Positions 23,347 through 35,816 of a DNA stretch of 64,000 nt are shown here, in pieces. Each line of letters begins with the position of its first letter. Within the stretch, counting starts at the first letter, position 1. The translations under genes were made by a program, and so were the position numbers. The DNA is from Garcia nutans (taxonomy: Eukaryota > Streptophyta > Magnoliopsida > Malpighiales > Euphorbiaceae), in NCBI GenBank assembly GCA_947685225.1, contig CANTUV010000026.1, positions 54,831,501-54,895,500 of the forward strand, written 5' to 3'. Below the pieces are notes generated by a model. The model was not told the DNA's origin. It saw nothing but the letters and a program-made list of their open reading frames with translations, and made no database searches.

Positions 23347-24032
23347 TATCTGCAGCAATCTTCAAATGGTGCCAATCTTCAACAAAAGCCAAATCCGACG
23401 AAGACAAATTAAAATTTTCTTTCAAGGAATAAAAAAAACCAAAGAGAGAGACAGATTCATATTAAAACCACATCAGTTGGACAATAAATGTAGAATTATC
23501 AATTAACAGCGATGATCATGCCATGTGTATATACACATTATAGAATGCATTCTATTAAATTAATTATTTCAAATATCCTTTCTAAGTTCGTCGCATTTAG
23601 AAATTATTGTTATATTAAAATGATTAACAAAAGTAATTATTTTGCGCGATGTATTGATAACTTGATTAGTCGGATCGATCCCATTCTAAGAATAAAAAAA
23701 AGTTTAACCAGCAAGTTCAACTTATGAGTTCAATTAATTTATTATTATGCCGTTAATGTTTTAATATTTTTTTAAAACCTTTTTAAGTTGATTTTTTTTA
23801 AACGAATGTGCAGTGATGTTTTTTGAAACGAATTTCTTTTCATTTTCTTGTTCAAATTCTAAATTTACTACATAATTCAAAATAATTAATAGAATAACCA
23901 TAAAACACTCATGAAATGGTGACATTTTAGAATTAAATGTAAAACCGTACATATATTTTCTTATGATGCGTACTCCATAGCTAAATACAGAACATGTAAA
24001 AAATTCTCGAATTTAATGGGAAAAGGGAAATA
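23347..24032. other. Spacer 3' of the MAKR gene
   Basis: AT-rich, without recognisable gene; it includes the probable MAKR 3' UTR just left of 24033. Confidence 0.5.
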
Positions 24033-25890
24033 TCAAGCACTTGTTTCAAACGATTTCTTACAATGAGCAATAGCTGCCTGAATGGAGTTGTCGTTGGCAG
24101 AAAATTTGCAAGTCTCGGTCAAAAAACGTTGGTGAATTGGGGATGATTTAGTAGAAACAGGGCGACTTTTTGACCTTATTTTATCTCTGCGACCAAGGCT
24201 TGTAATACTCATAGCTTCCAAAACTCCTCTAATCGCATCCAAGTTCAGTTCTAACACTCCTTGCTTCTTTTCTGCTGACCCTTTCTCCATTGGGTTGGTT
24301 AGATTCCTATTATAGGTCAAGAAAGGCTCTTCACATTTGTCAATTGATAGATTTGATGACTGGGAAGCTTGGAGAAATGATGCTAGTAATTTTCTTAGTT
24401 TTAGGGCTCGAAATTTTATAAAGAATTTCATCATGAAATTGCTGCTGTTCATTGTTGCTGCTGTTGTTGTCTTTGATGATTTTCTTCTGCTATCGCTTCA
24501 AAAAAAAAAAATCAAGATAGTCACTTCATCAAGTTAATATAACATGTAATGGTGATTAGTAAACAATAATTCAATAATTTATGCACAAGAAGTTATAAGC
24601 TAACAGTACAATATATATTTTCTTCAACAATAAATTCAGAATGAATTTTTCCTTTTTAAAATATATTAAATGTAAAAAAGGAAATAATACAATAATTTCT
24701 AAGTGGTCTTCCCCCAAGGTATATGCTCATTATAGGCTTACAAGTGGGTACGACAACTTTCTTTTCAAGGCCCAAAAGTTTGATCAGAGTCATACTCTGA
24801 TCAAGGGAAAATTATAACCTTCATTATTTTTTATAAATTTTTTTTATTTTTATTAAAAGTATTTTAGTTATTTTACAATAAATTTTTAATAAATATATAA
24901 TAAATTAAATAAACTTATAAATTTATAGTAAATTATAAAAATATAGTGTTTTAATAAACTAATTATAATTTTTTATAAATCTAAATATATTTTAGAAATA
25001 TAGTAAATTTAAAATTTTTTATTATTATTTTTGATATTTTTGTCAAAACCCCAGTGCTCTATTATGAGATATTGGATATGAATGTGTGTTAGTACTTGGG
25101 AGAGTCCAAGAAAACCTAAGTAGATAAAATCATAATAGCTCGTGTGCGAATTAAATAGCTCCGATTACTCTCCATTGATTTTTCATTATTTTCCATTCAA
25201 ACTTTTGAAACGTAACAAAAGACCCAAGCCAAGCCAAGCCAATCAAAATTTTCAGTCAACTTTGTCTTCGTAGACTTCAAAATTCAAACCTTCTGTAAAT
25301 ATTTAAAATAATAATAATAATAATAACAACACGTATAGGTACCTGCTTGGAACGAGCTCCAAATGGCTAGTCTCCGTTGAACGGCCATTTCTCTGGTCAA
25401 CCTCCGATGACACACTAAAACTGGAAATCAACGTATTGACTAAACGATTGATCGGCTTGCTTTCAATCATAGGCTTAGACTCGTCTGCCGGATTCCGCTG
25501 ACTATCTCTAGAGGACGACCTGAAACTGAAAGTCGTCGACGATAACGAGGAAGACGACAAAGACGATGTAGAGGAATTGCCAGAAGACTCGTACAAATCT
25601 GTGGTCGTTTTTATGGCCGGAAGAGGAACACAGGATGAAAACGAAATACGGAGCTCCATCTCCCCATCGCAACACTCATGTCCACCACCACCGCCATTAC
25701 TGTGGCGGAAATGTGCGGGTTCAAGAGCTATTTCAATATAATCATCATCAGCATCATCGTTATCGGAGAAGATCGCAGGAGAGGAAGAGGAATTGAAGTC
25801 ATGGCAGCTGCTAAATGAGAAACATTTTTCAAGCTCTGGATCTCGATATTCAATGCTTCCGCTTTTGCTTTCCATTAAATTTGTGTCCAT
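24033..25890 (-). CDS. Probable membrane-associated kinase regulator (MAKR/BKI1 family)
   Basis: MAKR proteins bind the plasma membrane and regulate receptor-like kinases; the best-known relative, BKI1, inhibits the brassinosteroid receptor. Two exons, 25890-25343 and 24486-24033, join across a GT..AG intron (GTACCT...GCAG) in matching phase to give 333 residues. The N-terminal part has D-D-Y-I-E-I-A-L, the EMELRISFSS motif and long Ser-rich tracts. The second exon starts with a basic stretch and a lysine/arginine-rich hook (MMKFFIKFRALKLRKLLASF), likely for membrane phosphoinositides. The C-terminus ends with SIQAAIAHCKKSF, the conserved kinase-interacting motif of this family. No lesion was seen. 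Exact subfamily was not resolved. A decayed copy of its 3' end lies at 16336-16436. Confidence 0.87.
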
Positions 25891-26227
25891 TACTAATTAA
25901 TCAATTAATAAGACCAAGAATAAAGCCCCAATTATAATTGTGGAAATTATCTTCTAAATATTCTAATCAGGCTTATACTGTAGATACAACAACTTAGTAC
26001 AGATCATGAAGATCAGGGTGGGTGGTATGATGAAAATAGGGGACGCATGTGCAGTGTGTTAAAAACTAATTAAGCTAACTAAAGAAGAGTATTGAGCAAT
26101 TTAAAGAAAGAAATAAATCAATCGACCAAAGAACTAATGGGTTCAAATAGTAGATATTTCTAAAATTCTTAATTGATAGAGAAGTTCAAATCCTGAAGTC
26201 GTTCAGTTTTTCTTGTATTCTGAATGT

Positions 26228-26272
<45 letters not shown>

Positions 26273-26759
26273 TTAGAGAGTTAATTAGTCAAAAATTCTA
26301 AAACAGACAAAGGTGTGGTTGGTGCTTGTGAATGAAGTTAAACTCTTAGTTTTGGACTAATATTGCATTTGTTAAACGTTAAATCCCTTAAACAATGTGT
26401 ACATGTCCGTGATTTAACATTCGGCTTCTTAATTAGAAAAAGCCCAAAACCCATATCTTACGCCTGCGGATTTGTTGCCTCTTCTAAGTCTCCCATTTTC
26501 AATCTTTTGATGGATAGTGAAAGGTTAACCATCTCCTATTTCCAAATCCTTTTTTTATAAATCAAGAAACCTTGATTAATATGAAGAGAAATTAAAGACC
26601 AGTTAATTTTCCTGTTATCCTTTTCTCTTTTAGCAATTTTTGATACATAAATAAAAAAATAAGGAAATCTTCACTAACCAAAGTATGCAAAAGACAGTTG
26701 GTGTTAATGATACTGACTAAGGAGGAAGAAGACAGTTTTCAAAATTAAAGAAATCGCTG
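25891..26759. promoter_or_regulatory. MAKR promoter region and spacer
   Basis: Upstream of the minus-strand MAKR gene. It contains a (TA)n tract at about 26232-26270 and no recognisable gene. Confidence 0.4.
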
Positions 26760-28335
26760 TCTTGGATCCTCAATAAGCTACAAAAGAAGGGATTGTTACA
26801 ACCCTTAAATTCTCGTCTTTTGCCTGACCCTCTCCCATCTAATTTTTTCACTAAGGCATTTTATCAATTTCATCAAATGCAAGGATACGACACAGATAGA
26901 TGTGTGAGGTTGAGACATGAGATCTAGAATTTGATTGATAGTGAGAAGCTGTCCGAGCCCAACAAGCTAAACACTAAAGACAATCCATTGCCAAGATTCA
27001 ATAGAGTACCACCGCCAGCGACCTTTATGATTATAGGAGATTTGCATGAAAGTTTTGTCATGTCTTCTTTCCAAGATGTGGATAAAAAAAGTAAACAAAG
27101 AAGAAGTGATGTTTAGCAAAGTTGAACAAGCTATGGTGGGTAAAGAAGTAGCAATTTGAGTTGTGAATGAGTTTTGGGATTCAAGCGATAGTGATGATGA
27201 TCTTATACCCAAGAACAAGAAATGGACCTGATCCAAGCCTGAAGAAGATGAAGTAATGAACACAAGATCTGGTAAGCCTTATGCAAGGCCACCACCTAAG
27301 GAGGTAGAAGTTAATAAAGGAAAGGAATTCAAATTGGGAAATAAAGAAGAGGAAGATGACACTGTACTTAAGTAGTTAAAAAGAATCCAAGCAAGTGTCA
27401 ACATTTGTGACTTATTGGCCACTTCTAAGAAGCACCGTAAAATTATGGCCAAGTCCTTGACTAGCATGTCAATTTTTACCTCCATAACACTGGAGGAACT
27501 GACTAACTTCATAAAAGTTGAAAGAGTAATGAAATGTGAAGACATTCAAAAGAAGAGCATAGTTAATATGGAAATAGTATCTTTCTCATATGCGGATTTA
27601 CTGGAAGAGGGGAGAGATCACATCCGCCTTCTCTTTATCAAAGTAGAAATCAAAGGAAAAAGGACTCCATATGTGATGATTTATGATGGGTCCGCCATAA
27701 ATATTTGTCTACTTAAAATATTGTCAAAGCTAGATATGTCAACGAGAGATTTAAGCCCAACCGAGATAATCATTCAAGCTTATGACAATACCAAGAGGTA
27801 TGTCAAAGGAACTTTCAAAGTTGCTGTGAAGGTTGGTCCAATTGAATCTATTGTTGAATTTGTTGTTTTGGACATACCTGTTACTTTTGCTCTACTTTTG
27901 GGACGACCATGATTTCATTCTCTCGGTGAAGTCCCTTCCACCATTCATCAAAAAATTAAGTTCCTTAACGGAGATGAGACGGTACTTATCGAGGCCGAAG
28001 ATAATGAGGTTGTTAATACTCTAATGATAGAGAGGCCTCTCAATAATTTTCAAGTAGCTGTAATTTCTAATGATGAAGTAGTGGACTCTAAGATCTTAAA
28101 CATGATAAAGAACATGAGGTACATTTTCGAAGCTGGTCTTGAAAAGAATAAGGCCAGTGTGACAAAGCTTCTAAATTTTAAAACTCAAACTTCTAAAAAA
28201 AGGTTAGGGTACGAAGAAGCCAACAAAAATGTCCAGATAAAGAAGAACGAGAAGATGAGCTTTTCACCACTTAAAGAGATCTTTGACCTTGGTTATAGAG
28301 TAAGAAAGCAAATAAAACCAAAATTTCATGCTTAA
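26760..28335 (+). pseudogene. Ty3-gypsy gag C-terminus and protease relic
   Basis: Plus-strand retroelement fragment. Near 26850-26940 a frame reads YQFHQMQGYDTDRCVRLRHE, a worn version of the gypsy gag motif CxxHxxxGHxTxxC, followed by a stop and DSEKLSEPNK, then DNPLPRFNRVPPP. From 27415 to 28335 one frame holds a retropepsin-like region: KRTPYVMIYDGSAINIC (catalytic D-G-S), IIQAYDN, VKVGPIESIVEFVVLDIP and LLLGRP, then a single stop at 27910-27912 (where W is usual, in GRPW), then FHSLGEVPSTIHQKIKF and beyond. No RT or integrase and no LTRs were found around it. It is a dead, internal fragment. Confidence 0.75.
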
Positions 28336-29388
28336 CCAGTACGAGTTAGTCAAGTTTGTGTTATTAATTAGGAAATCGAATGATAATTGCATTGCATGTT
28401 CGATCAGTACCTACAGAATTAATATCAAGACACTTCCTCAATAATTTCAAAAAGATTTTCGCATTATGAAATTCATATAAAGAACAGTGATAACGAAACC
28501 CGGTTTATGTCCCAAGGAAATTAATAAGAAATAGAGGAATCCATAGTTTCTGCCTCAGGAATGGGGAAAGACAATTAATTGTGATCAAACACAGAAGAAA
28601 TCAAAATACCTTTATTTTTGTCTTCATAACGTCATTTCTTCCTTAATTTAATTAATCTGACTTGGAAAATCAAAATTAAAAAAAAATAAGTTTTAGTTAT
28701 CTCTAATCAATATTTTTTTAATAATATAATATTTTTATTAATAACAAGTCTAGATCTCATGCAAAAAAAAAAGTATTAAACAAGCTCTAAATGCCATGTT
28801 AAAAGAAGTTGCATAAATCTAGCATTGGCAGCTTATAAATTTTTTTTGATATTTTAGCTTCTAAATATGTGTATTATAATTTATAAAACTTAAGTTGGCC
28901 ATGGTTGAGGAGGTTTAACAGCTTATGCAAGCAAGAACTTCCAGATCATTATGGACTCATTGTATAAAAAGGGCTGATCTTTGGATTGGACCTTGGGCTC
29001 TTTTAGTTAGTGTCTAAATATTTATGAGATATTATAATTAATATTTCAATATGTATTTAGTATTTAAAATTAATATTTTTTTACCATATGTACAAATTAA
29101 TTTTAAATTATAAAACTGTTAAGAACTAAAGCTTTTTACAACATAATAATTTAATAATCAAAATGTAATATATTTAAATTTTATAGATTAAAGCATTGTT
29201 ATTATTATTATTATATAGACTAAAATATTAATCAATAATGTATAATGAAAAATTATGATTTATAAAAAAAAATGAAGTGTTGGATCGTTATCAAATCTCA
29301 TGGACTAATTCCTAAGAAAAATAAAAGAAATATCATGGTCATGGATTGAAAATATTAATTATAGAAATAAAAATAAGTAATGCGTTAA
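28336..29388. other. Gene-free spacer
   Basis: AT-rich; I see no gene, RNA gene or complete repeat. Confidence 0.5.
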
Positions 29389-29516
29389 TTTTTTTTTTTT
29401 GAAAGCCAAAGGCAATTCATTAATCAATATATAAAGAGGCAAGTACATCCGGAATTGATCTCCATGCAACAAAAGGAGAGTATCTAATCGAAGCCCGAGC
29501 TAAAACATGAGCAGTA
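29389..29516 (-). mobile_element. LINE (L1-type) 3' end with poly(A)
   Basis: The plus strand begins with a T run (29389-29400). The minus strand reads AHVLARASIRYSPFVAWRSI then PDVLASLYID and stop, then a short 3' end and the poly(A). This matches the C-terminus of the RNase H-like domain of plant L1 LINEs. It is a severely 5'-truncated insertion, as usual for LINEs. Confidence 0.6.
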
Positions 29517-30821
29517 GAGAGAAATGTAAAAAAGAAAAATCCTATTGGCGATGTTAAATTTCATGAATAAATAATAATAATAATTCACCATTAAAATAAG
29601 GGGGCAATATGTTACTTATGAATCTGATCCCCACAAACTTGTAATTGTTGTATTTGGAGCTTGCCAACCAGATGCGTAGATAAATTGCATGCTATTTTTC
29701 ACTTCAAACTTCTAAGTATTGGTTGTATTTTGAATAAAAATTGACTTTTTTTATTTCAATAAAATAATAGAAATGTGCATTGATTGGTCAAGTTTTAGAA
29801 ATTAACTAACTGGATTGTTGTTAATGGATCCAAAAATTTTACTTTTAAAAATCTATAATCATTGGTTAATTTAGTTAGATTTAGTCTGTTTTATTAAGTT
29901 TGATAGATTTTATTAATAAATATATAAGCCGAAATTAAATAATTCAGTCAATTTAAATTAACACGATTGATTAAATTAATGAAGTTGTGATTGAATCGAT
30001 CATATTCGAATTATTTTGCAAGACTCTGTAAAATAGCGTGCCAACGTATATATTAGAATGGAATAATCAAATGATGAACTAAATCAACGATATTTTTTTT
30101 TCCGACCAAAATTTGGTCAACTTATTTTATGGTCGTACATTTTGAATAAAATATCTCATTAACAGTGAAATTTAGGCCACGAGAACTCTGTCCTTCAGAA
30201 ATTGCATACATGTAAGACCATTTGCTGAATAATCTAATTATTATTAACTGATGTATAACTCCTATTAAATATCATTTTCAAAAAAAAAAAAAACTCATAT
30301 TAAACATGGCGAACTATAAAAAATAATAATAAAATTAAAACGTTTGATATCAATTTTGATCAAACTATTAAAAAATATCAAATTTTTAGAAAAATTAAAC
30401 TCATTTAAAAAGTAATAAAAAATTGATTAGATTAATTATATATTCGAAACCGGTTATGGTATCCAGATTTAAGATTAGATGATGAATTTTTTGAATTAAA
30501 CATTTAAACTGTATTGAACTGAAAAACATGTTTAGTTGAATATAAAATTTGAGCAAGTATCTAGAATTTCAAAAAGATAAATGCATGACTGATCAGTTCC
30601 AATATATATATAATGTTGTATGCAAAGCCTGAAAATGGATGACTGATAGATTGTTAAGAATCAATCATAAATACTAACGTATACATGCATTGAGAAGTCT
30701 TACCATTCTTCTCTTCTTAGATACAGAAACCACACTACTCCCTACCCAAAATTAAAAAGATCCCATAAAAAACACAGAAATACAAAATGGTAACAGTGAC
30801 GGGAAAGAAAATCAAAGGGAA
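29517..30821. other. Spacer and 3' flank of the CML gene
   Basis: AT-rich, without gene; roughly the last 150 bases before 30822 probably include the 3' UTR of the minus-strand CML gene. Confidence 0.5.
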
Positions 30822-31400
30822 TTAAGAACTGCGAACAAGAACGCTTCGCATCATGTCCTTAAATTCAAAGAAATCGACACGACCGTCATGATTGCAATCA
30901 ACAGAGAATATCATTTGCTGAACTCTATCAAGCTCCTTACCTTCAGGCATTCCCAATTTTCTCAACACCACTTGCAATTCATGTGCAGAAATAAACCCAT
31001 CACCATCTTCGTCGAACACCTTGAATGCCTCTGTCAGATCAGATTCTTCCTGTGTCAACGCATCCGTTGCTTCCTCGGCATTTTGATCCTCGTGGCCAAA
31101 GAATACATCATCCAGCGATTGATGGAGAGCTACAAAATCTTCAAACGCGAGTCCATCATTACCTGGCCTTATGTGAGATCTAATTGTAGATTCAAGCTCA
31201 GAGAAATCAGCCGCCAGACCTAAAAGAGCCAGTGCTTGATCAAGTTCCTGAACTGTGATCATACCATCACCATTTTTGTCGAAAAGGTCAAAGATACGGC
31301 GGAGACGGAGAGAATTAAGACTGGGGCTACGGAGACGAAAGGAGGAGGATGTTGAGCCTTTCCTGTTAAGACAGGGTTTGCTTTCTGCTTGTGCTTCCAT
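30822..31400 (-). CDS. CML42: Calmodulin-like protein, CML42/43 type
   Basis: Intronless gene for a 192-residue EF-hand calcium sensor. Three canonical Ca2+ loops are present: D41-E52 (DKNGDGMITVQE), D130-E141 (DEDGDGFISAHE) and D168-E179 (DCNHDGRVDFFE). The second EF-hand (around 78-90) lacks the acidic loop residues and should not bind calcium. The N-terminal SSSFRLRSPSLNSLRLRRIF stretch and VDFFEFKDMMRSV near the end are typical of CML42/CML43, which act in herbivory, pathogen and trichome-branching responses in Arabidopsis. Length and motif order agree with that family, and no lesion was seen. A minus-strand TATA-like TTTATA near 31540 fits a start of transcription about 110 bases before the ATG. 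The orthologue name is by similarity of motifs only. Confidence 0.9.
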   Translation of the reverse strand: MEAQAESKPCLNRKGSTSSSFRLRSPSLNSLRLRRIFDLFDKNGDGMITVQELDQALALLGLAADFSELESTIRSHIRPGNDGLAFEDFVALHQSLDDVFFGHEDQNAEEATDALTQEESDLTEAFKVFDEDGDGFISAHELQVVLRKLGMPEGKELDRVQQMIFSVDCNHDGRVDFFEFKDMMRSVLVRSS

Positions 31401-32133
31401 GACCGTTTTCTATAGAAGTTGATGAAAAAGAAAATATATGAAAATGGGTTAAATAAAAAAAAGAAGAAAAAGAGGAAATTGATAGGATGAGAAGGGGGGT
31501 ATTGTCGATGTTTTTGAGACGTGAAGCGAAGATTGCTGTATAAATGGGGGATAATGCGCGTTTACCGGCTTACCTGACCTTTGCCTACTTGCTTCTGTTC
31601 GTTTGCCACATTATAATAACTAGTCATCCACTACGTATCAATTTGACTTCATTGACCAAAAAAAAAACTTGACTTCAACCAAACGTGTGATCATGAAATT
31701 TGATTCTATTCTCTTTTTCTACGTCATATATATATATATAAGTTATATATTTATATATAAATTATTAGAATTTTTATATATAAATATATATAATTTATAT
31801 ATATTATTGATATTTTTATATTATGTTTATTTTTTTAATTATTGGATATTTAAAATTTTGTGATTAAGTATTTAGATTAATATTAAAATTTTATAATTTA
31901 ATTATGAATTGAATAAAATTAATATTCTCATTTAAAATAGTAATTTAAAATAGTAATTTAATAAAATTATTTAAATAAATTAATATATTTAAAAATTAAA
32001 ATATAAAAAATATAAAAAAATTTAATAAAAATTTAAATTTTACTATAATATTAAATATTTAATTTTTATCTTTCATTCGTCTATATTTTATTTTAAAAAA
32101 AATTATCATTTCATTCAAATTCTAATTTGGCCG

Positions 32134-32165
<32 letters not shown>

Positions 32166-32258
32166 CAATAAAATTTTTTAATGCACGCCTTTTGTAATCA
32201 CGAAACAAGTATTTGATAAATCTAATTATTAATTGCGTCAAATGTTTTTATTCAAATA
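31401..32258. promoter_or_regulatory. CML promoter region and AT-rich spacer
   Basis: Upstream region of the minus-strand CML gene followed by low-complexity DNA with (TA)n tracts at about 31728-31741 and 32136-32163. No other gene is visible. Confidence 0.4.
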
Positions 32259-32710
32259 GGTATTTGACTTAGCTTATAAATTAGTTATTTATTTTAATAA
32301 AAAAATTAGTCAAATTAGCACATAAACTCTAAATTTAAACTGATCTATTTATTTAGATAATTTTATTAATTTATAAACTGAAAAAAATAAGTTGAAGAGC
32401 AACAATTTATTATTTTAATACTTATAAGTACATAGTTTATAAGTTAATTTGACCAAATAAATTATTATATTATTCCTATTTAATTTTACTAGATGATATT
32501 GATAATATAAATTTATATTTTTTTAGTCATTTTACCAGTAAATATACTTTATAAATTATTTTTTACTAAATATATTAAGTATTTATCAATCACTTATAAA
32601 TACTTAAAACAAACATATAATTGCATAAAATTTTAATTGCTTATAACATCAAATTAACTTATAAATATTTGATACTTATAACCTAATTTTCATAAACTAA
32701 GCCAAATACC
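32259..32710. mobile_element. MITE with 26-bp terminal inverted repeats
   Basis: The left end reads GGTATTTGACTTAGCTTATA; the reverse complement of the right end reads GGTATTTGGCTTAGTTTATG. The interior repeats AACTTATAA-like words. The design is that of plant hAT-like MITEs with GTTTGACTTAGCTTATAA ends. Target duplications could not be established. A related copy lies at about 46152-46530. Confidence 0.65.
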
Positions 32711-33229
32711 TTTTAAATTATCGTAAAACTTTGTTATTTATTTTTTCCAACGGCTATATCTGTATTTATTTTATGCGAGAGATCTCAACCAAATTTTAGT
32801 TCCTTACCATTTTTTTTTGGCATATAATCCATCATATTAAAAGAAATAATAATTAGTTGAACTCAATCAAATCAGCCAAGTGGCCAAAAATCTATTTAGT
32901 CCATTATCTAAATTTGTTTTAAAAAAAGTTTGATTAATGTTCTATAAACCATGTTTTGTTGGATAAATTAATCAAACCAGACTAATTGTTGTATTTTATA
33001 AAATAACTAAATAAATTATTTGCATAATACAAAATTCATCTTCTTCTTTATTATGTATAAAATAATCCACATTAAGATTAGAATATTCATAAATAAAAAT
33101 AATTAAAAAATGTCATTGATGATCCAATTTTAATAATCAAAATTTTTATTTATGAATTGGATGAAGGATATCAGTAAAAGAAAGTGCCAGAGTGGATATG
33201 AATAAAAGAAAGGAATATTTATGGCGAGG

Positions 33230-33480
33230 TAGTTGTGTATTTTATTACTGCATATAGAAGGTTCCCAGCAATGGCATGTGACTTTTCAGGATAAGTTAGA
33301 TGGTTGAGTTATTGCGTTTGGACGCGTTAATTCTTAGCCATCTTTCCATCCAACGTCAAATGAGTGAGCCTCTACTGTGAATACTGGTGCCCACTGTCCA
33401 GTTTTCACAAGACACGTTTTAGCGTTTTACACATTTAAAAGCAATTAAGAAAACGTTGGTTGGTAATTGGTTCTGTGTGA
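33230..33480. other. Less AT-rich island, unidentified
   Basis: About 250 bases with clearly higher G+C than either side and no long open frame. It could be an old gene fragment or a regulatory region; I see no recognisable motif. Confidence 0.3.
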
Positions 33481-33582
33481 TTCTCAAGAAAAAGTTGAGT
33501 CTTTTTGCTCTATGATTTGCATTTTTTCTTTCTCTCTCTTTCTAGACGAAACATTCCAAACTTAATAGATTATATTAAATAT

Positions 33583-34930
33583 ATAGTTCGCCCATTTCAA
33601 AATATATATCATTCTAAAATTTTAATTTTATTTTAAAATATTTATAATAATATTAAGATAAAATTTTAATTATTTACTATTTTATTATTTATATTTAATA
33701 TTATTATTAATAATTATCTTTTTAATAGTTCAAAATGATATATCGGAGGAAAAAATAATTAATCAAGAATTAAGAATATATTAATAACTTTAGTTAATTT
33801 TTTAAAAAGTATAAAATCTTTTAAAAAGACATTTTAAAACAGATGGAGTATTACTTTTTTCGTCCAAAAATATTACCTCCGCTTCATTTAATTTATTATT
33901 TTTATAAAAAAATTATCTAACTTATATTATTATTTTATAAAATTAATAAAAATTAATCAGTATTGTTTTAATTATATTTTTATTATAAATGAATTAATTA
34001 AAAAAGTTATAATATAATATTTTTAATATTAATGAGTCAATGAAGAATATTTTAGTTCATTTAAAATAATTTTATATAATATTAAGAAATTTTAATTATT
34101 TTTTTAATAAGTGTGCATGAGTTAAATGTGACAATTTAAATGGGACGAGTATAGTAATTATAATATTTATCATTTTACACATATTAAAAAATTTTAATTA
34201 TTAAATTAATGAACAAATTTTTTCTATAAACTATCAATTTACTATTAATTTTTACTAAATAACTATTGATTGTTGCAATTATCAAAAAATAAAATAGTTA
34301 TTAATTCAGTTAAAAGTAATTATAATTTAAAAATATAAATAATCAAATATAATGATTTTGATTATAAATATTTAAATAGAGGTATAATAATTAACTTACA
34401 ATGTAAATATAATATAAATAAAATTATAAAATTATATTTTATATTAGATAAAAAAATATTATTATCATTTAGAACGAAAGAAGTATTTCATATGAGATGA
34501 TATAGAAAGCATTAATAAATGTAATTTGAAAATTTTCATAGTTATGTGAATTTAATTTTAAGAGAAACTTAATTTAAAAAATAATATGCTTAAAATAAAA
34601 AATTAAAATATATTTTATAAAAAAATTTGCCCTCCGACTAATGTAACACCAATATCATTGAAATTTTTACTTTTATAAAAAAATTATTTTTTTGAAATTG
34701 TCACTTGATATAATTAATATAAATTAATTAGTTTTTTTCATAAATATACTTTTATTATTAATTATTTTAATTAATAAAATAAAAATATAATATTAATAAA
34801 TTAATAAATAAATATTTTAATATATTTAAAATAAATATTATATAATCTTTAAAATTTTTAATAAATTTTTAATAATTATACATAAGTTATATATGATGAT
34901 TTTAATTAAACGAAAAGAGTATTCTATATA
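33583..34930. mobile_element. Cluster of degenerate Stowaway-like MITEs
   Basis: Several end motifs of the CTCCCTCCGTCC type occur in alternating orientation: CGCCCATTTCAAAATATATA (33588), GATATATCGGAGG (33737), AACAGATGGAGTA (33838), TTACCTCCGCTTCATTTAAT (33875), AATGGGACGAGTA (34139), GAACGAAAGAAGTATT (34472), CCCTCCGACTAATGTAACAC (34630) and AAACGAAAAGAGTA (34908). They suggest at least three elements inserted next to each other. Exact borders are unclear. Confidence 0.45.
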
Positions 34931-35440
34931 TCTCTTAATAATAAAAAAAATATTAATAATAATTATTATTAATTTAAAAATATTTATTATAACATCTTTT
35001 TAATAAATAAATTTATAATTAATTTTTTTAATTAATAAATAAAAAATGATTGAATAATTATTTTTTAAAATAATTGTCGTCAACATTCCTCGATAATAAA
35101 TTCCATAATTTATTCAGACAGAGCATCTGGCGCAGCAAACTTTTGTGGGTGGCGGCCGAAAGGGCGTCCAGACAAAAAAATTTATACACGAACTCAGATG
35201 TATATATCACGTTCCCATCCACGTCATATTATCCCATCATCATTCCCATTCGGTTAATCACTTCCACACATGTGAAAATCCCTAATTTCTCAATTTTACC
35301 CAAACACGCTGCCGTTTTTGCTCTTCTTTACCCCATTCTCTCTCTAGCTCCAGTCTCCGCTTCCGCCGCTGGCCGCTGCAGCAGTCTCTCCTCCTCAAGC
35401 TTTTCAATTTCTTTATCCTCCTGCACTTCCACCAACTCAG
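34931..35440 (+). promoter_or_regulatory. Promoter and untranslated first exon of the gene at 35817
   Basis: G+C and CT content rises sharply from about 35080. A pyrimidine-rich leader ends at 35440 with CAACTCAG followed by GTACGC, and a leader intron (35441-35791) closes with TTTTCTTTTCAG. A stretch of open frame crosses the leader but has the look of untranslated CT-rich sequence. Confidence 0.45.
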
Positions 35441-35816
35441 GTACGCTATTCTTTCAAATTTCTCTGACTTCTTCTGATATCGGCGTTGTAGTGTTTAGCT
35501 GCGGTCTCGTGTCTTTGGTTAAAGCTTTATACTCTCGCCAACATTTTTAGGGTTCTAGCCTCCCACATTTCTCTTCTTGGTTTTAAACTATTGTTTGTTC
35601 GTCTAGCAATGAAAAAAATTCCTTGTTTATTTATTTCAGAGGGTTTCAACCGTTTCTATTTTTGTTTAATCTTCAGTTCTAGATTTTTTTGTGCAGAGAG
35701 TACGAGCTTTTAAATATAGTTGGTATGTTTTGTAATTTCAGTTACTGATAGGCCGTGAATAATTGATTTTTTATTTTATTTTTCTTTTCAGATACTTATC
35801 ATATTGCTGTCATATT

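Larger units (their letters stand above)
17278..24148. repeat. Tandem duplication, right copy
   Basis: Partner of 9307-16436, in the same orientation and order. It retains P450 exons 2 onward and merges at its right end into the intact MAKR gene, so it is probably the ancestral-position copy. It carries its own hAT-type insertion (17405-18502), absent from the left copy. Confidence 0.85.

Noticed and set aside
35074..35550. 158-codon open frame on the plus strand upstream of the gene at 35817
   Set aside because: It spans a CT-rich leader and runs through a good splice donor (35440/35441). It has no recognisable motif, so it is better explained as untranslated exon plus intron.
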